From the NCBI GenBank assembly GCA_041392665.1, contig JAWKLQ010000028.1, positions 62,001 through 126,000 of the forward strand: 64,000 nucleotides of DNA. The letters run 5' to 3'. The notes under the pieces are model-generated. The model made no database searches, was not told where the DNA came from, and saw only the letters and a program-made list of their open reading frames with translations. The translations under genes were made by a program, and so were the position numbers. The stretch's first letter is position 1. The number at the start of each line of letters is the position of its first letter. Source of the stretch: Flavilitoribacter sp020436695 (GTDB taxonomy: Bacteria > Bacteroidota > Bacteroidia > Chitinophagales > Saprospiraceae). Positions 8,946 through 18,141 of this stretch are shown in pieces.

Positions 8946-10268
8946 TTATTCAACAACCATAGATTTGGTTGCGGTGAAGTCACCAGTGGTCATCGTGTAG
9001 AACAATACACCTGCCGGCAGGTCGTTGCGCTGCGGCGTCAGGGTGTTTTGGCCCTGTACTTGAAGTGCGACGTACTTCAGTGTTCTGCCCGTAGCATCAG
9101 ATACCGTGAAGGTAACATTAGCTGCTTCTGGCAGGGTGTACATGATCGTGGTCTGCGTACGGAATGGGTTCGGTGTGTTCTGACCCAGTTCGAAGCCGGT
9201 GCTTACTACTACACCTGCACCGAAGTCGATCGCCAGATCCATCGTCTCATCGTTGCTGTACGCTTCAGCGGCAGTTACGCGGCTGTTGATGCTCAGTACG
9301 TTGCTCAGCGCAGCATCCGTGGTGGCACGCAGTACCATCGTGAACAGTACTTCGTTGTTGGCAGCTTTGCCATCCCAACTGGTCGTGATCATACCGGCGT
9401 CTACCAGGTGCATACCGAAGTTAGCAGCTGTAGCAGCTCCGTATTCAACATCTACCAGTGATACTTTGCTGTTATCGAAGTTCAGCGTGCCCTGGAAGCC
9501 TTGCAGCTTAGCCAGATCAGCAGCCGTTACCTCTACGCGGTATTCGTTACCGGCTTTCATGCTCACGTCTGCTACGTTCAGTGCGAAGGTACCTTGCTTG
9601 GTACGAGTCTCAGCCATCATTGCGTTGGCTTTGGCGTCGATGCTCAGGTCAGATACTTTCACGGCTACGAAGTCTGCGTTAGCCAGTGCACCTTGCAGGT
9701 CGTTGATGTTGATTACTTCTGGGAAGTCCTCTTTCCACGGGTTGCCCGGTTCTGGGAACTGGTAAGAAGCATCAATGAAACGCCAGCTGGTGTTGTTCGG
9801 GAACTTCGTATCGATGTTCAGGATCAAACGACGAGCGTAGATTGCATCCTGTGCCGTTACCTTACGGTCATTGTTCACGTCAGCGGCAATGATCTTGTAC
9901 GGGCTATCCAGCGTCTGCAGACCCAGGATGTGCTTGCTCATCAGTACCAGGTCGAAAGTAGATACACCGTTCAGCGGGTTACCTTCGAACAACGGAGTGA
10001 TCGTGTAGTCAAAGCCTTCAGCCAATCCGCTGAAGATGAAGTGACCGTCGTCACTGGTGGTCATCAGGGCAGTAGAGTTACCGCTCAGACCTACTTGTAC
10101 ACCAGCTACCGTGTTCAGTTCTTCCGTGGCAATTACACCTGCTACAGAACCGGTTCCCGGCACACTGTACCATGTTGTCTTGTACCAGTACATACGTTTC
10201 GCAGAAGTCACCGTTACCGGCTTCATCCCATGCCCAGATCTCAACCAGCAGGCTGGCATCGTCGTCAC
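8946..10268 (-). CDS. Fragment 4 of the broken dockerin/T9SS gene: SdrB-like module, dockerin, cohesin-like domain, sorting signal
   Basis: In frame from about 10156 (GSVAGVIATEE..). It first shows a carboxypeptidase-regulatory/SdrB-like fold (VAGVQVGLSG..GHFIFSGLAEG). A dockerin-like pair of F-hands follows (FDLVLMSKHILG, then DVNNDRKVTAQD, a complete calcium loop). Next come a WRFIDASYQFP segment shared with the peroxidase gene, a cohesin-like beta domain (YRVEVTAADLAKLQGFQGTL), and a T9SS type A sorting domain (PNPFRTQTTIMYTL..KSMVV). The C-terminus is intact. Confidence 0.75.
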   Translation of the reverse strand: MTTMPACWLRSGHGMKPVTVTSAKRMYWYKTTWYSVPGTGSVAGVIATEELNTVAGVQVGLSGNSTALMTTSDDGHFIFSGLAEGFDYTITPLFEGNPLNGVSTFDLVLMSKHILGLQTLDSPYKIIAADVNNDRKVTAQDAIYARRLILNIDTKFPNNTSWRFIDASYQFPEPGNPWKEDFPEVININDLQGALANADFVAVKVSDLSIDAKANAMMAETRTKQGTFALNVADVSMKAGNEYRVEVTAADLAKLQGFQGTLNFDNSKVSLVDVEYGAATAANFGMHLVDAGMITTSWDGKAANNEVLFTMVLRATTDAALSNVLSINSRVTAAEAYSNDETMDLAIDFGAGVVVSTGFELGQNTPNPFRTQTTIMYTLPEAANVTFTVSDATGRTLKYVALQVQGQNTLTPQRNDLPAGVLFYTMTTGDFTATKSMVVE

Positions 10269-10959
10269 AGGTCAGCGTGATTCCGGTTTGATCTTCGATC
10301 ACTTCCTCACCAACGCGGTTGATGGAGTAAGTTACATCGCCGGTGCAATCGTAAGCCGGGCTGGCAATGAAGTCAGAGGCCCAGATCGCCATAGCGCCAG
10401 TGTCGTCGTCGCCGTCACCGTCAGCATCTGCTGTCGGGATCACCGGCATCAGCTCGATCGCCAGACCATTGATACAGATCGGGGTCGGTGCTTTGCAGTC
10501 TACTACTTCGAACGGAATGTTGATTCCAGTCTGGTTGCCGCAACCGTCTTTTACGCTTACGCCGATGTAGTGGGCGCCCAGCGGGAAGGTACCTGTTACG
10601 TTGTAGTTCGGGTAAGTACCGCTCAACAGGTCCGTGATGTCACCGTCCAGTACGCCATCCTGGTAGGCATCCAGGTAGATCGTAATGGTCAGATCTTCAG
10701 GAGTACAGTTCTCATCGATGGTGAAGTCGATGCTTACTTCTGCCGGACAGTCTGCGTCGAAGTCGGAAGAGTAAGAACAGAACGGATCAGGTGCAGTGAA
10801 CTCAACGATCGGATTCACATTGTCGTATACTTTGATCACCTGAGTGTACTGCCAGAATCCTACACTGGCCATATCATCACAGTGGTCGCCGTAGTATCCT
10901 TTAGGATAGTTGTCGGTATCTTCGTCTTCCTCTTCGTTCTCCGTGATCGAACTCTTCTT
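10078..10959 (-). CDS. Fragment 3 of the broken dockerin/T9SS gene
   Basis: Continues in the same frame directly after the TGA, through an acidic stretch, to a further HYR-like module (VSVKDGCGNQTGINIPFEVVDCKAPTPIC). The frame is correct to about 10158 (VLVQDNMVQCAG), after which the extra C produces an unrelated tail. An ATG at 10872 lies inside this fragment but is not a natural start. Confidence 0.6.
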   Translation of the reverse strand, partial: KKSSITENEEEDEDTDNYPKGYYGDHCDDMASVGFWQYTQVIKVYDNVNPIVEFTAPDPFCSYSSDFDADCPAEVSIDFTIDENCTPEDLTITIYLDAYQDGVLDGDITDLLSGTYPNYNVTGTFPLGAHYIGVSVKDGCGNQTGINIPFEVVDCKAPTPICINGLAIELMPVIPTADADGDGDDDTGAMAIWASDFIASPAYDCTGDVTYSINRVGEEVIEDQTGITLTCDDDASLLVEIWAWDEAGNGDFCETYVLVQDNMVQCAGNRFCSRCNCHGRTEHGSWCTSRSER

Positions 10960-12570
10960 TCAGAAACCCCATGGGTTAGTCTCGTATTCGCAGTTGTAAC
11001 CTTTGGTTCCGGCTTCCGGCCACAGGTTGAACGGATCATCATCGCGGTCATACCATACGTGGCTGTAGAATTTAGCCGGCTCCTGGCCATAGTAGTCGTA
11101 GCAAGGATCTTTGTCATTCATCGTCATGACGATCACCCATACATCTTCGTCACCAGGTTTGCCGTCGCAATCTTCGTCGCGGCTAACTACCACCGGATCG
11201 GAGATACCGTCATACTCACACCAGTTGATCACGGAGTAAGTACGGAAGATCTTGTAGCACTCGTCGCCACTGGCTGAGAAGAAGTCATCCTTCACGCTGA
11301 TGGCCAGCAGGTCACAAGCCAGTTCGTCTACTTCGATGGTGTCTACCTGAGGAATACCGCAGTTAGCTGATGCATCTTTCGGGAACTTGATCTTGTATTT
11401 GTGCTGCTCTTTGATCGTTACTTTCTGCTCACACTTGTTAGTGGAAGTCAGACCTTTAGCGTCAGATACGGTGAAACGACGTACGAATACACCATAACCA
11501 CAGTCATCCAGATCTTCTACATTCGGTGCTTCTTCCGTAATGGTGTAACCCGGGCAGTTGTCAGAACCGGTGGCTGTGCCGAACAGTTCAGTCATTTGCT
11601 CAGAGTCGGTCGGATCGAAGTCGTAAGGCAGTTTGTCACAGTCGATGTAAGCAGGCAGCGGCGGTACACAGTACGCAGGCAGTTTGTCCTCGATCAGTAC
11701 ATCCAGCCAGCATACGTTAGCATTATCCGTTACGTCGGTAGCATCGTATTCTCCGCAGAAGTATTTCTCGATCGTGTTACCAGGAGTGCCGTCACCGTTG
11801 CGGTCATCCCATACGCGCAGTTCGATGCGTACGTTCTCGTTCATATCGCAGCAGGTGAAGTCTACGTAATCCAACCATGGAGTGAAGTAGTACTTCTCAT
11901 CACCGGCTACACCGTAAGGCTTGCTCAGGTTTACTTCGTCGTCAATTACTTCGCCGTCACCGTCGTAGTCAAACATCTCCAGGCAACCGTACTCTTCACC
12001 GGCCAATACGCGGCGACGTACTTCGATGCGGATCGGTCCGCAGTTGTCAGAGCTACCTTCGTCGATATCAGCAGCATATACGCGAGCCAGTCCCTGGCCG
12101 CCGATAGAAATGTGCAGATCGTCATCACATACTGCGATGGGTTCTACCTGGTCTTCCACGTAGAAGGGGCAGTATTCAACCGTTTTGTTACCACAAGCGT
12201 CGGTAACCGTATACTTGATGTAGTGGCATCCCAGAGGAATTCCGCTTACGTAGCGGGTCGCACCCGGCAGGATAGTAGCTACAACCACTCCATCAGTACC
12301 GTAAGCTACGATCTCAGTCAGTACTTCCCAGCTGGAGCAGTTGTCTTTCACCACCGGCATCGGTACGTGGAAAGCAGCCGTACAGTCGTAAGGACCGGTA
12401 GAGTACGTGCGCAGGTCAGCGTGGCCGTCGTTGTCGTAGTCCACTTCTTCACACTTCACTTTAGGCGGCTTGCTGTCACCGATCTTGATGATCTGCTTGC
12501 ACTCGTATACTTCTTTGGAGCACCAGTCGAAGGATCTCCCAGGTACGAACGATCTTATAAGTACCTTCAC
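10960..12570 (-). CDS. Fragment 2 of the broken dockerin/T9SS gene: cysteine-rich beta modules
   Basis: The real sequence begins at about DWCSKEVYECKQ; the first dozen residues from 12570 are out of frame. It holds several modules of the form VTDACGNKTVEYCPFYVEDQVEPIAVC, repeated with aspartate/asparagine-rich loops (DYDNDGHADL, DYDGDGEVID, DRNGDGTPGN) that look like calcium-binding turns. It stops at TGA 10960-10962 after NPWGF; translation resumes in the same frame with KKSSITENEEEDEDTDN. Confidence 0.65.
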   Translation of the reverse strand: MKVLIRSFVPGRSFDWCSKEVYECKQIIKIGDSKPPKVKCEEVDYDNDGHADLRTYSTGPYDCTAAFHVPMPVVKDNCSSWEVLTEIVAYGTDGVVVATILPGATRYVSGIPLGCHYIKYTVTDACGNKTVEYCPFYVEDQVEPIAVCDDDLHISIGGQGLARVYAADIDEGSSDNCGPIRIEVRRRVLAGEEYGCLEMFDYDGDGEVIDDEVNLSKPYGVAGDEKYYFTPWLDYVDFTCCDMNENVRIELRVWDDRNGDGTPGNTIEKYFCGEYDATDVTDNANVCWLDVLIEDKLPAYCVPPLPAYIDCDKLPYDFDPTDSEQMTELFGTATGSDNCPGYTITEEAPNVEDLDDCGYGVFVRRFTVSDAKGLTSTNKCEQKVTIKEQHKYKIKFPKDASANCGIPQVDTIEVDELACDLLAISVKDDFFSASGDECYKIFRTYSVINWCEYDGISDPVVVSRDEDCDGKPGDEDVWVIVMTMNDKDPCYDYYGQEPAKFYSHVWYDRDDDPFNLWPEAGTKGYNCEYETNPWGF

Positions 12571-13546
12571 AAACTACGATACGCTCGCCGTCAGTGTAAG
12601 AAGCAGCGATGTTGCAGTAAGCAGCACTCAGGAATACTTTGTGGTCGTAATCCAGCCAGTCGTCATTTTCAGGATCGAAATCAGAGTCGAAAGCAGTATA
12701 CAACCAGGGATAGCCGGTCTCATCCGGGTGAGGATTGCCGTGAGCATCCAGTTTGAAATCCTCGTCAGCTGCTTTTTCACAGCTGATCTCAGCGTCTTTC
12801 GGGCAGTATACATCTTCCAGCGTCGGCTTGCGGATCACGATGTCCTGGTAGCAGATGTCCGGAGACAGCAGGCCTTTGCAGGCGTCACGGGCAGTGAACT
12901 TACGAGTGATCACTACATCATCACAATCTTTGTCGTAGCCGTAGCTTACTACGTCCTCAACGTAAACAGTGATGTCACCGCAGTTGTCAACGAACTCAGC
13001 AAAGCCAGTTACCCACTTAGCCAGGAAAGCCAGTTGATGAGAAGAGAAAGATCCGGCGATCAGGTTACCATTTTTGTCCAGCTTGTAAGTGTGAACTCCA
13101 TCCAGCAACAGTTTTTCGATGTCGTCGCAGATGAATTCCTGGAAGCCGTAGTCATAAGTGGTCCAACCGGAAACCGTACCTGGGCAGAACTCCAGAGTGG
13201 GAGGAGCTTTGTCTTCGGCAGTTACGTAACCCCAGCAGGTGTTGTTGGGATCTTGTGTGTCAGTAACAACGTACTTGTAAGTACCGCAGCCCTGGATTTT
13301 GTTGTCAGCACCAACTCCGTCTTCTACAACAACCGTAGCGGAACCAGTGAAACCGGGAGCAGCGCTCTCCAGCGTCAGGGTAGCTTCGCAACCGTCCTGT
13401 AAGCTGACGTTAAGTTGGCCTGGACAAACTACTTCATCTTGAGCTGAAGCAGTCTGCAAGCCCATCCAACAAACTGATAAAAGCATCAGGCCAAATGCTC
13501 TCATCAAATTGGATGGAAAAACGAAAGTAAAATTCGTTTTCTCCAT
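12476..13546 (-). CDS. Fragment 1 of the broken dockerin/T9SS gene: signal peptide and first beta modules
   Basis: Residues 1-36 are the signal peptide (hydrophobic GLMLLSVCWMGLQTASA). The rest carries a CPGQLNVSL..CEATL module of the kind repeated in Bacteroidota HYR-like proteins, with paired cysteines and aspartate-rich loops. After about base 12533 the frame turns into an unrelated tail (EILRLVLQRS..), the sign of the extra base described for the whole gene. Confidence 0.7.
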   Translation of the reverse strand: MEKTNFTFVFPSNLMRAFGLMLLSVCWMGLQTASAQDEVVCPGQLNVSLQDGCEATLTLESAAPGFTGSATVVVEDGVGADNKIQGCGTYKYVVTDTQDPNNTCWGYVTAEDKAPPTLEFCPGTVSGWTTYDYGFQEFICDDIEKLLLDGVHTYKLDKNGNLIAGSFSSHQLAFLAKWVTGFAEFVDNCGDITVYVEDVVSYGYDKDCDDVVITRKFTARDACKGLLSPDICYQDIVIRKPTLEDVYCPKDAEISCEKAADEDFKLDAHGNPHPDETGYPWLYTAFDSDFDPENDDWLDYDHKVFLSAAYCNIAASYTDGERIVVCEGTYKIVRTWEILRLVLQRSIRVQADHQDR

Positions 13547-14240
13547 AAGATTACAATTTGTTAAATAAATTAGGTTAAAGAATTAGGTTATGAAAGTTGC
13601 TATATAAAAGCCAAAATCTAATGATGTAATCCTGTAAAAGTAAAACTCTGAAAGGATCGCATCAGTATGAATCCCGAAAGATTCGATAGATTCTCAAACC
13701 ATTCCGTCAAAAGGTCGTGGTCGTTTTCGAAAAGCATGTTTAATAAGACGAAAAGTGTTCGAGAAAGTTAGGTCGTAAATAAATTTGAACGAATTTTAAG
13801 CCCTTCAATTTCAAAGAAAACAAGACACCTCACCATTGTGAAGTACCGTAAAATATTTTTCACATGACAATAGATCTGTGCCAAAAGATGACAAGATCGA
13901 TGCTGATTGTACTCAAATAATTCTAGGGATAGAAAGCGATATGTTTACAGGAACCAGATATAAAAGAAAGGTAATTTGAGGAGTACTTTTTATTGTCATG
14001 GGATTATTTTTTGAAACGGTACAAATGTAATGTATTATGTCCAAAAATGCTAAGTTTTTCAATACAAATTTTCAATTTGAAAATTCCAAACCTCACAAGA
14101 CATTATTTATCAACACTTTACAAATAAAGGTATTAAAATAAAATAAATACAAAATTCACTAATACCCTTTGTAAAAGTAGTGGCAAAGATAGCCTTTTAT
14201 CACGTTCGACACATACCCTAATTGGGGTATTTTCCAGCGC
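13547..14240. other. AT-rich intergenic region (694 bases)
   Basis: No gene recognised. It should hold the promoter and long leader of the dockerin/T9SS gene starting at 13546 and the 3' end of the response-regulator transcript (stop at 14241). A weak dyad TACCC..GGGGTA lies at 14215-14231. No structured RNA was recognised. Confidence 0.6.
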
Positions 14241-14921
14241 TTAAAAGCTATGTTCGTAGGTCATTTTCATCAGTCCGGCCGTACTGCGGACTCCCAGCTT
14301 GCGCATGATGTTCTTACGGTGTACACTCACGGTCTGATCACTTATGAAAAGTTTTCTCCCGATCTCTTTATTGCTCATAGCCTGACTGATCAGTTGCAGA
14401 ATCTGCGCCTCTCTTTTGGTCAGATGATGTTTTTGGATAAAACCCTCGGATATATGGGAGCCAGAAGGCCCCTGTTCCGCAATGAGCTTAGCCATACCAT
14501 TGCTTACCGCCTCAGCTTTATAGATCTTGCCTTCAAAGATGGTATGGATGGCCTCATACAATTCTTCCTCACCTTTATGCTTGGGTAAAAAACCGTTGGC
14601 TCCTTTTTCCAGGATAGCCCGAATGATCTTTGGCTCCCGGTGAGCGGTCATTACCAGAATACAGGGCATATCCTTGTTTCCTTTGCGAATGCGACTGATC
14701 ACGTCCAGGCCGTTCTTATCAATAAGATTGAGGTCCATGATCAGGAGGTCCGGTTCGTGTTCCTGCCATAGTTCAAGGAGCTCCTGTCCGCTCGGTGTAC
14801 AACCCACTACATGGTGATGGAAATTAGGGTCGTGCTGCAAAACGGTTTTTAGTCCTTCGATAAAGATTTGATGATTGTCCCCTAATAAGGTCTTGACTAA
14901 TCGCATAGTTCCTATTTTCAT
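14241..14921 (-). CDS. NarL/LuxR-type response regulator
   Basis: A 226-residue two-component response regulator. The receiver domain (about 6-125) has the acidic residue D15, phospho-acceptor D63 in LLIMDLNL, the switch threonine T92 in VMTAH, and K114 in GFLPKH. A LuxR-type helix-turn-helix follows at about 163-222 (LTKREAQILQLISQAMSNKEIGRKLFIS..VSVHRKNIMRKL). It should bind DNA when phosphorylated. No histidine kinase gene is adjacent, so this is an orphan in the window. It lies between two large T9SS/dockerin genes on the same strand and could control them, but that is only suggested by position. ATG at 14906 (MRLVK) is an alternative start. Confidence 0.92.
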   Translation of the reverse strand: MKIGTMRLVKTLLGDNHQIFIEGLKTVLQHDPNFHHHVVGCTPSGQELLELWQEHEPDLLIMDLNLIDKNGLDVISRIRKGNKDMPCILVMTAHREPKIIRAILEKGANGFLPKHKGEEELYEAIHTIFEGKIYKAEAVSNGMAKLIAEQGPSGSHISEGFIQKHHLTKREAQILQLISQAMSNKEIGRKLFISDQTVSVHRKNIMRKLGVRSTAGLMKMTYEHSF

Positions 14922-15243
14922 CTATCAATACAGCTCTGCTCCGAACTGTGCTAAACAATACTGCATACTTCGATTGTCCATTTACTTCATGAAGGGGAAA
15001 GTAATTGTGTTCGGACTATCGTGATTTATTTGGGTAACAAATAATACTACACCGGGGGGTGAAGGAGGGAAAGATGTATATGCTTTTATTTAAGGAGTTT
15101 TATTTATAATACTAAATGCACGTAAAAAATTGCCTACCCGCTTACATTTCAAACGTTAAAATCAAAATAGCAGGTAACTGATAGTCTGTATTACACAGTC
15201 GAGCTGCCGTAATACGGACTATCAGCTTATAAACAAAGGTCAC
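14922..15243. other. Intergenic region between response regulator and peroxidase genes (322 bases)
   Basis: AT-rich, no gene recognised. It holds the response-regulator promoter region near 14930-15000 and a long inverted repeat at 15180-15223 just after the peroxidase stop. Confidence 0.55.
15180..15223 (-). terminator. Long inverted repeat, probable terminator of the peroxidase gene
   Basis: Arms 15180-15194 and 15209-15223 form a 15-base stem with one non-Watson-Crick position (GATAGTCTGTATTAC against GTAATACGGACTATC) and a 14-base loop. It lies 20 bases past the stop at 15244. There is no clean U-run, so it may act by structure alone. Confidence 0.55.
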
Positions 15244-18141
15244 CTATTTGACCAGCATCTGTCGGGTTTGGGATTGCCCCCCGGCGTTCAACTGATAATA
15301 CAGTACACCTGCCGGCCAGCCGTTTCGCTGCACGTCCCATTGCTGGGTACCTTCCCCAAACGCCTGCTGTGCCTGGTATAGCGTGCGCCCACTACCGTCG
15401 AAGATACGAAGATCAACCACCGCTGCCTGTGCCAGACGGAAAGGAATACGGGTCGTCTGCCGGAACGGATTGGGATAGTTCTGCCCCATTTGCAAATGCT
15501 GGTCTGCTAGAAGATCAGACTCAAAAACAAGCTCGATCTCGTAAGCCTGCAGACCGGTATTGTAGGCTTCAGGGGCAGTTAAGGTATGATCCAGTTGTAG
15601 GAAATCACTGAGTTTACCATCCTTTTCGACTCTGATCTGCAGATTGAAAAGGTTCGTACCATCTGCAACGGCTTCTTCATAGCGATTATTCCAACTCATG
15701 GTGAGGCGGCCTTCCAATGGGAAATGACCGAAATGTCCGGCATTCATTTCCGGTAAGGTGAATACATCGGGCATCAGCATAGCTCCTGCCTCCCGGTCAA
15801 ATTGCAGACCGAGTTGCAGCGCCATCATTTGCCGGCCTTTATTCAGACGTACCGGGATCTCATACCGTTCTCCGGCCCGTAATTGAAGGTCGGCTACTGC
15901 CAGTTCAACCCGGGGTTCCGGCGAACGCGGTTCTCCCTGCGCTACTTCGAGTGCATCTTCCAGTTTGGCACTGGCATTAACATCGCCGATCTTTATTCCA
16001 ATATAGTTCAGGCTCACCCCACCGGCCAGGCCGGCATTGAAGTTAATGACTTCAGGGAGCTCTTCCAGCAGCGCATTCGACGGATCTTCAAAGGAAAGAT
16101 CGGCCGGAATGAATCGCCAGACCGTATTGCCCGGGAACTCAGATACCAGCCCCAGGATCACCCGGCGCAACAGGATAATATCCTGTACGGATACGCTACC
16201 GTTGCGATCTGCATCAGCGGCGATCATCCGGTAGGGAGAATCCAGCGTTTCCAAACCAAGAATATGCTTCTGCATCAGAATGATATCGAGCGTCGACAAA
16301 CCTTTACGGATGTCATCATCTTTGGCCAGATATAGCCCACTTACCTTGCAGGAAGGCAGAGAAGTAAAAGCATAACGCCCCTGGAAAGTACTCTGAAATG
16401 AAAGGGTTTCATCCGTCAGGCTCAGATCAAGTACTACTCCGGGGATCGGGTTACCGTTAGGTGTACGGATCGCGCCCTCCAGGCTTCCGGTCATATGATC
16501 ACAGATCTCTTCGTGCGGCATGGCCTGGAATACATTGTCCTGCATTAAAGAGATGGTCGTATTGTACATGATAATATCGCGGAGCGTGGTCCGGCTGATC
16601 CATTCTTTTTCCTCTTTGCTGAGCACCGGATCATTCATATAGTAAAAGCGATCACCGTCGCGCAGGGCGGTGAACTGTCTTTTCATCACGGCCATGATCG
16701 TTTCACCGAACAAGGCTCCCGGCATAGGAGCTTCAGCTAGCATCCCTACCCAGGGATCGACATCGTTAATATCCAGATACAGATGGAACAACTTGGTAAA
16801 TACCTCCGCGTTGGGATTAAACTGCTGGAACAGGGAGTACTTCTGCAGGCCGAATATGCCGCGAATAGAATTGAAATCAGGTAAACCTCTTTCCCGGCCG
16901 CGATTAATATTGATGGAGGCCAGATCAAGTCCGCCGGCCCCAGGAGGGCCGAAAAGGAAATTCCGCACGTCATTGATCACACGTGCATCCAAGCCCTGCT
17001 GTATCTGCACGGCCATCCCTTTAAAGAAGGGATCAATGCCACCGCTTTCCAATATTGCCATAGGATTGAAAAAAGACTGGCGAAGCGTCAGGTTGCCTTC
17101 CGGCAGTTCAACTCCGTTGTTGTCCAGACGACGTAGCGTACCGTTGAGCAGCGTATGTCCCAGGCGAAAGGCTGCTCCGGTGAACATATTGTACAGTTGC
17201 GGATTAACATCGTCCTTGTATCCACTGTAAGCGGGTAATTTAACGCCCATGGCCGGGAGCCACTCATCGAAGACGATAGACTGGATCAGCGCCCCCACCA
17301 ATTTGCGGGCATGCTGATACAATTGTTCATCCGTCCAGTCAGGATGCTCTTTGCTGAGCTGATCGCACAGGCGATTATGCTGCCGTACAAAAAGCGTATG
17401 GAATGACGTAAGCAGCGGATTTTCATTGGCCCGTGCATCCCCGGCAACGAACAGCCTCTCGTTGGTGCCAAGGGCGTCGTCCATATGCGGAGCACTGGGA
17501 TCTACCGGACCGTCGAATTCAGCGGTAGAGGTATTAAAAGGCAACAAATTGCCGGCAGATACTTTTAGTTTTCCGTTCTGAAAAGTGCGTAGCCAGGCGG
17601 CCTGTTCATCATTAGAGCCATACACACCCGATCCGTCAATAAAGGCAGTGATCATATTGGGGTGCTGCCTGGGATTATCGGTGGAGGTACCGGTAGCCGG
17701 ATCATATACGTTCCTCATCATGGGAATGAGTGCCTGACCGGCGCTATTCGGATCGAAATAAGGGTCACCTCGCGGTACGTCGATGAAGGCAGTCTCGTTA
17801 CCGTCAGGAGTAAGACCTATGTCGTGATCGATAAATTGCCCCCATACCCAGCAGAAATCGCTGAGTGCCAGGGGATCATTAAGCAAACCATCCTGAGCGA
17901 ACAGGGTATTGCTGACTTCACGCGGATTGGGCCGGTTGAGACCGGCCGGAGCGGAGATCCCGTCACTGTAGGCTACGCCGCTTACCCGAAGCAGGTTGGT
18001 ACCGGCTGCTCCCCAGTCAGAACTGTTCAGGTTATTGAAAGAACCATTAATGGTACGATACGACTGAACGTCGACGTTTTGGGCAGTAAGGAAAAGCGGG
18101 AAGGTGAACAGGATAAAAAAGTGTAAAGGTCGTCTGTACAT
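15244..18141 (-). CDS. Animal-type haem peroxidase with dockerin, cohesin-like and T9SS sorting domains
   Basis: A 965-residue secreted enzyme. The signal peptide ends near residue 20. The peroxidase (An_peroxidase, myeloperoxidase/peroxinectin type) domain spans about 30-560: distal His106 within WGQFIDHD, whose flanking aspartates bind calcium in the family; catalytic Arg237 in GDARANENPLLTSFHTL; proximal haem ligand His329 in FRLGHTLL; and the NINRGRERGLPDFN motif. It should use hydrogen peroxide to oxidise halides or phenols outside the cell. Residues about 560-640 form an SdrB-like module. About 645-715 is a dockerin with one complete calcium loop (DADRNGSVSVQD). A cohesin-like domain and a type A sorting signal (YPNPFRQTTRIPF..TRQMLV) follow. 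The fusion of a peroxidase to a dockerin suggests it docks on a surface scaffold. Confidence 0.92.
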   Translation of the reverse strand: MYRRPLHFFILFTFPLFLTAQNVDVQSYRTINGSFNNLNSSDWGAAGTNLLRVSGVAYSDGISAPAGLNRPNPREVSNTLFAQDGLLNDPLALSDFCWVWGQFIDHDIGLTPDGNETAFIDVPRGDPYFDPNSAGQALIPMMRNVYDPATGTSTDNPRQHPNMITAFIDGSGVYGSNDEQAAWLRTFQNGKLKVSAGNLLPFNTSTAEFDGPVDPSAPHMDDALGTNERLFVAGDARANENPLLTSFHTLFVRQHNRLCDQLSKEHPDWTDEQLYQHARKLVGALIQSIVFDEWLPAMGVKLPAYSGYKDDVNPQLYNMFTGAAFRLGHTLLNGTLRRLDNNGVELPEGNLTLRQSFFNPMAILESGGIDPFFKGMAVQIQQGLDARVINDVRNFLFGPPGAGGLDLASININRGRERGLPDFNSIRGIFGLQKYSLFQQFNPNAEVFTKLFHLYLDINDVDPWVGMLAEAPMPGALFGETIMAVMKRQFTALRDGDRFYYMNDPVLSKEEKEWISRTTLRDIIMYNTTISLMQDNVFQAMPHEEICDHMTGSLEGAIRTPNGNPIPGVVLDLSLTDETLSFQSTFQGRYAFTSLPSCKVSGLYLAKDDDIRKGLSTLDIILMQKHILGLETLDSPYRMIAADADRNGSVSVQDIILLRRVILGLVSEFPGNTVWRFIPADLSFEDPSNALLEELPEVINFNAGLAGGVSLNYIGIKIGDVNASAKLEDALEVAQGEPRSPEPRVELAVADLQLRAGERYEIPVRLNKGRQMMALQLGLQFDREAGAMLMPDVFTLPEMNAGHFGHFPLEGRLTMSWNNRYEEAVADGTNLFNLQIRVEKDGKLSDFLQLDHTLTAPEAYNTGLQAYEIELVFESDLLADQHLQMGQNYPNPFRQTTRIPFRLAQAAVVDLRIFDGSGRTLYQAQQAFGEGTQQWDVQRNGWPAGVLYYQLNAGGQSQTRQMLVK

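Larger units (their letters stand above)
8946..13546 (-). pseudogene. Dockerin/T9SS multidomain surface protein, about 1,530 residues, broken by two indels and one stop
   Basis: Four consecutive open frames join into one protein. From the signal peptide (MEKTNFTF..ASAQ, start 13546) the frame is lost at a GG at 12532-12533, where removing one G restores TWEIFDWCSKE. An in-frame TGA sits at 10960-10962, with the same frame open on both sides. Another base is extra in the CCC at 10156-10158, where removing one restores QCAGTGSVAG. With both extra bases removed, the length is exactly 1,533 codons. The product would be a T9SS-exported protein with many cysteine-containing HYR-like beta modules, an SdrB/CNA-like module, a dockerin, a cohesin-like domain and a type A sorting signal. 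The changes fall in short homopolymers, so sequencing error is as likely as real decay. Confidence 0.85.

Noticed and set aside
10960..10962. Selenocysteine or other TGA recoding in the dockerin/T9SS gene
   Set aside because: No selenocysteine insertion element or sel genes are visible, the phylum rarely uses it, and the gene has two other one-base errors.
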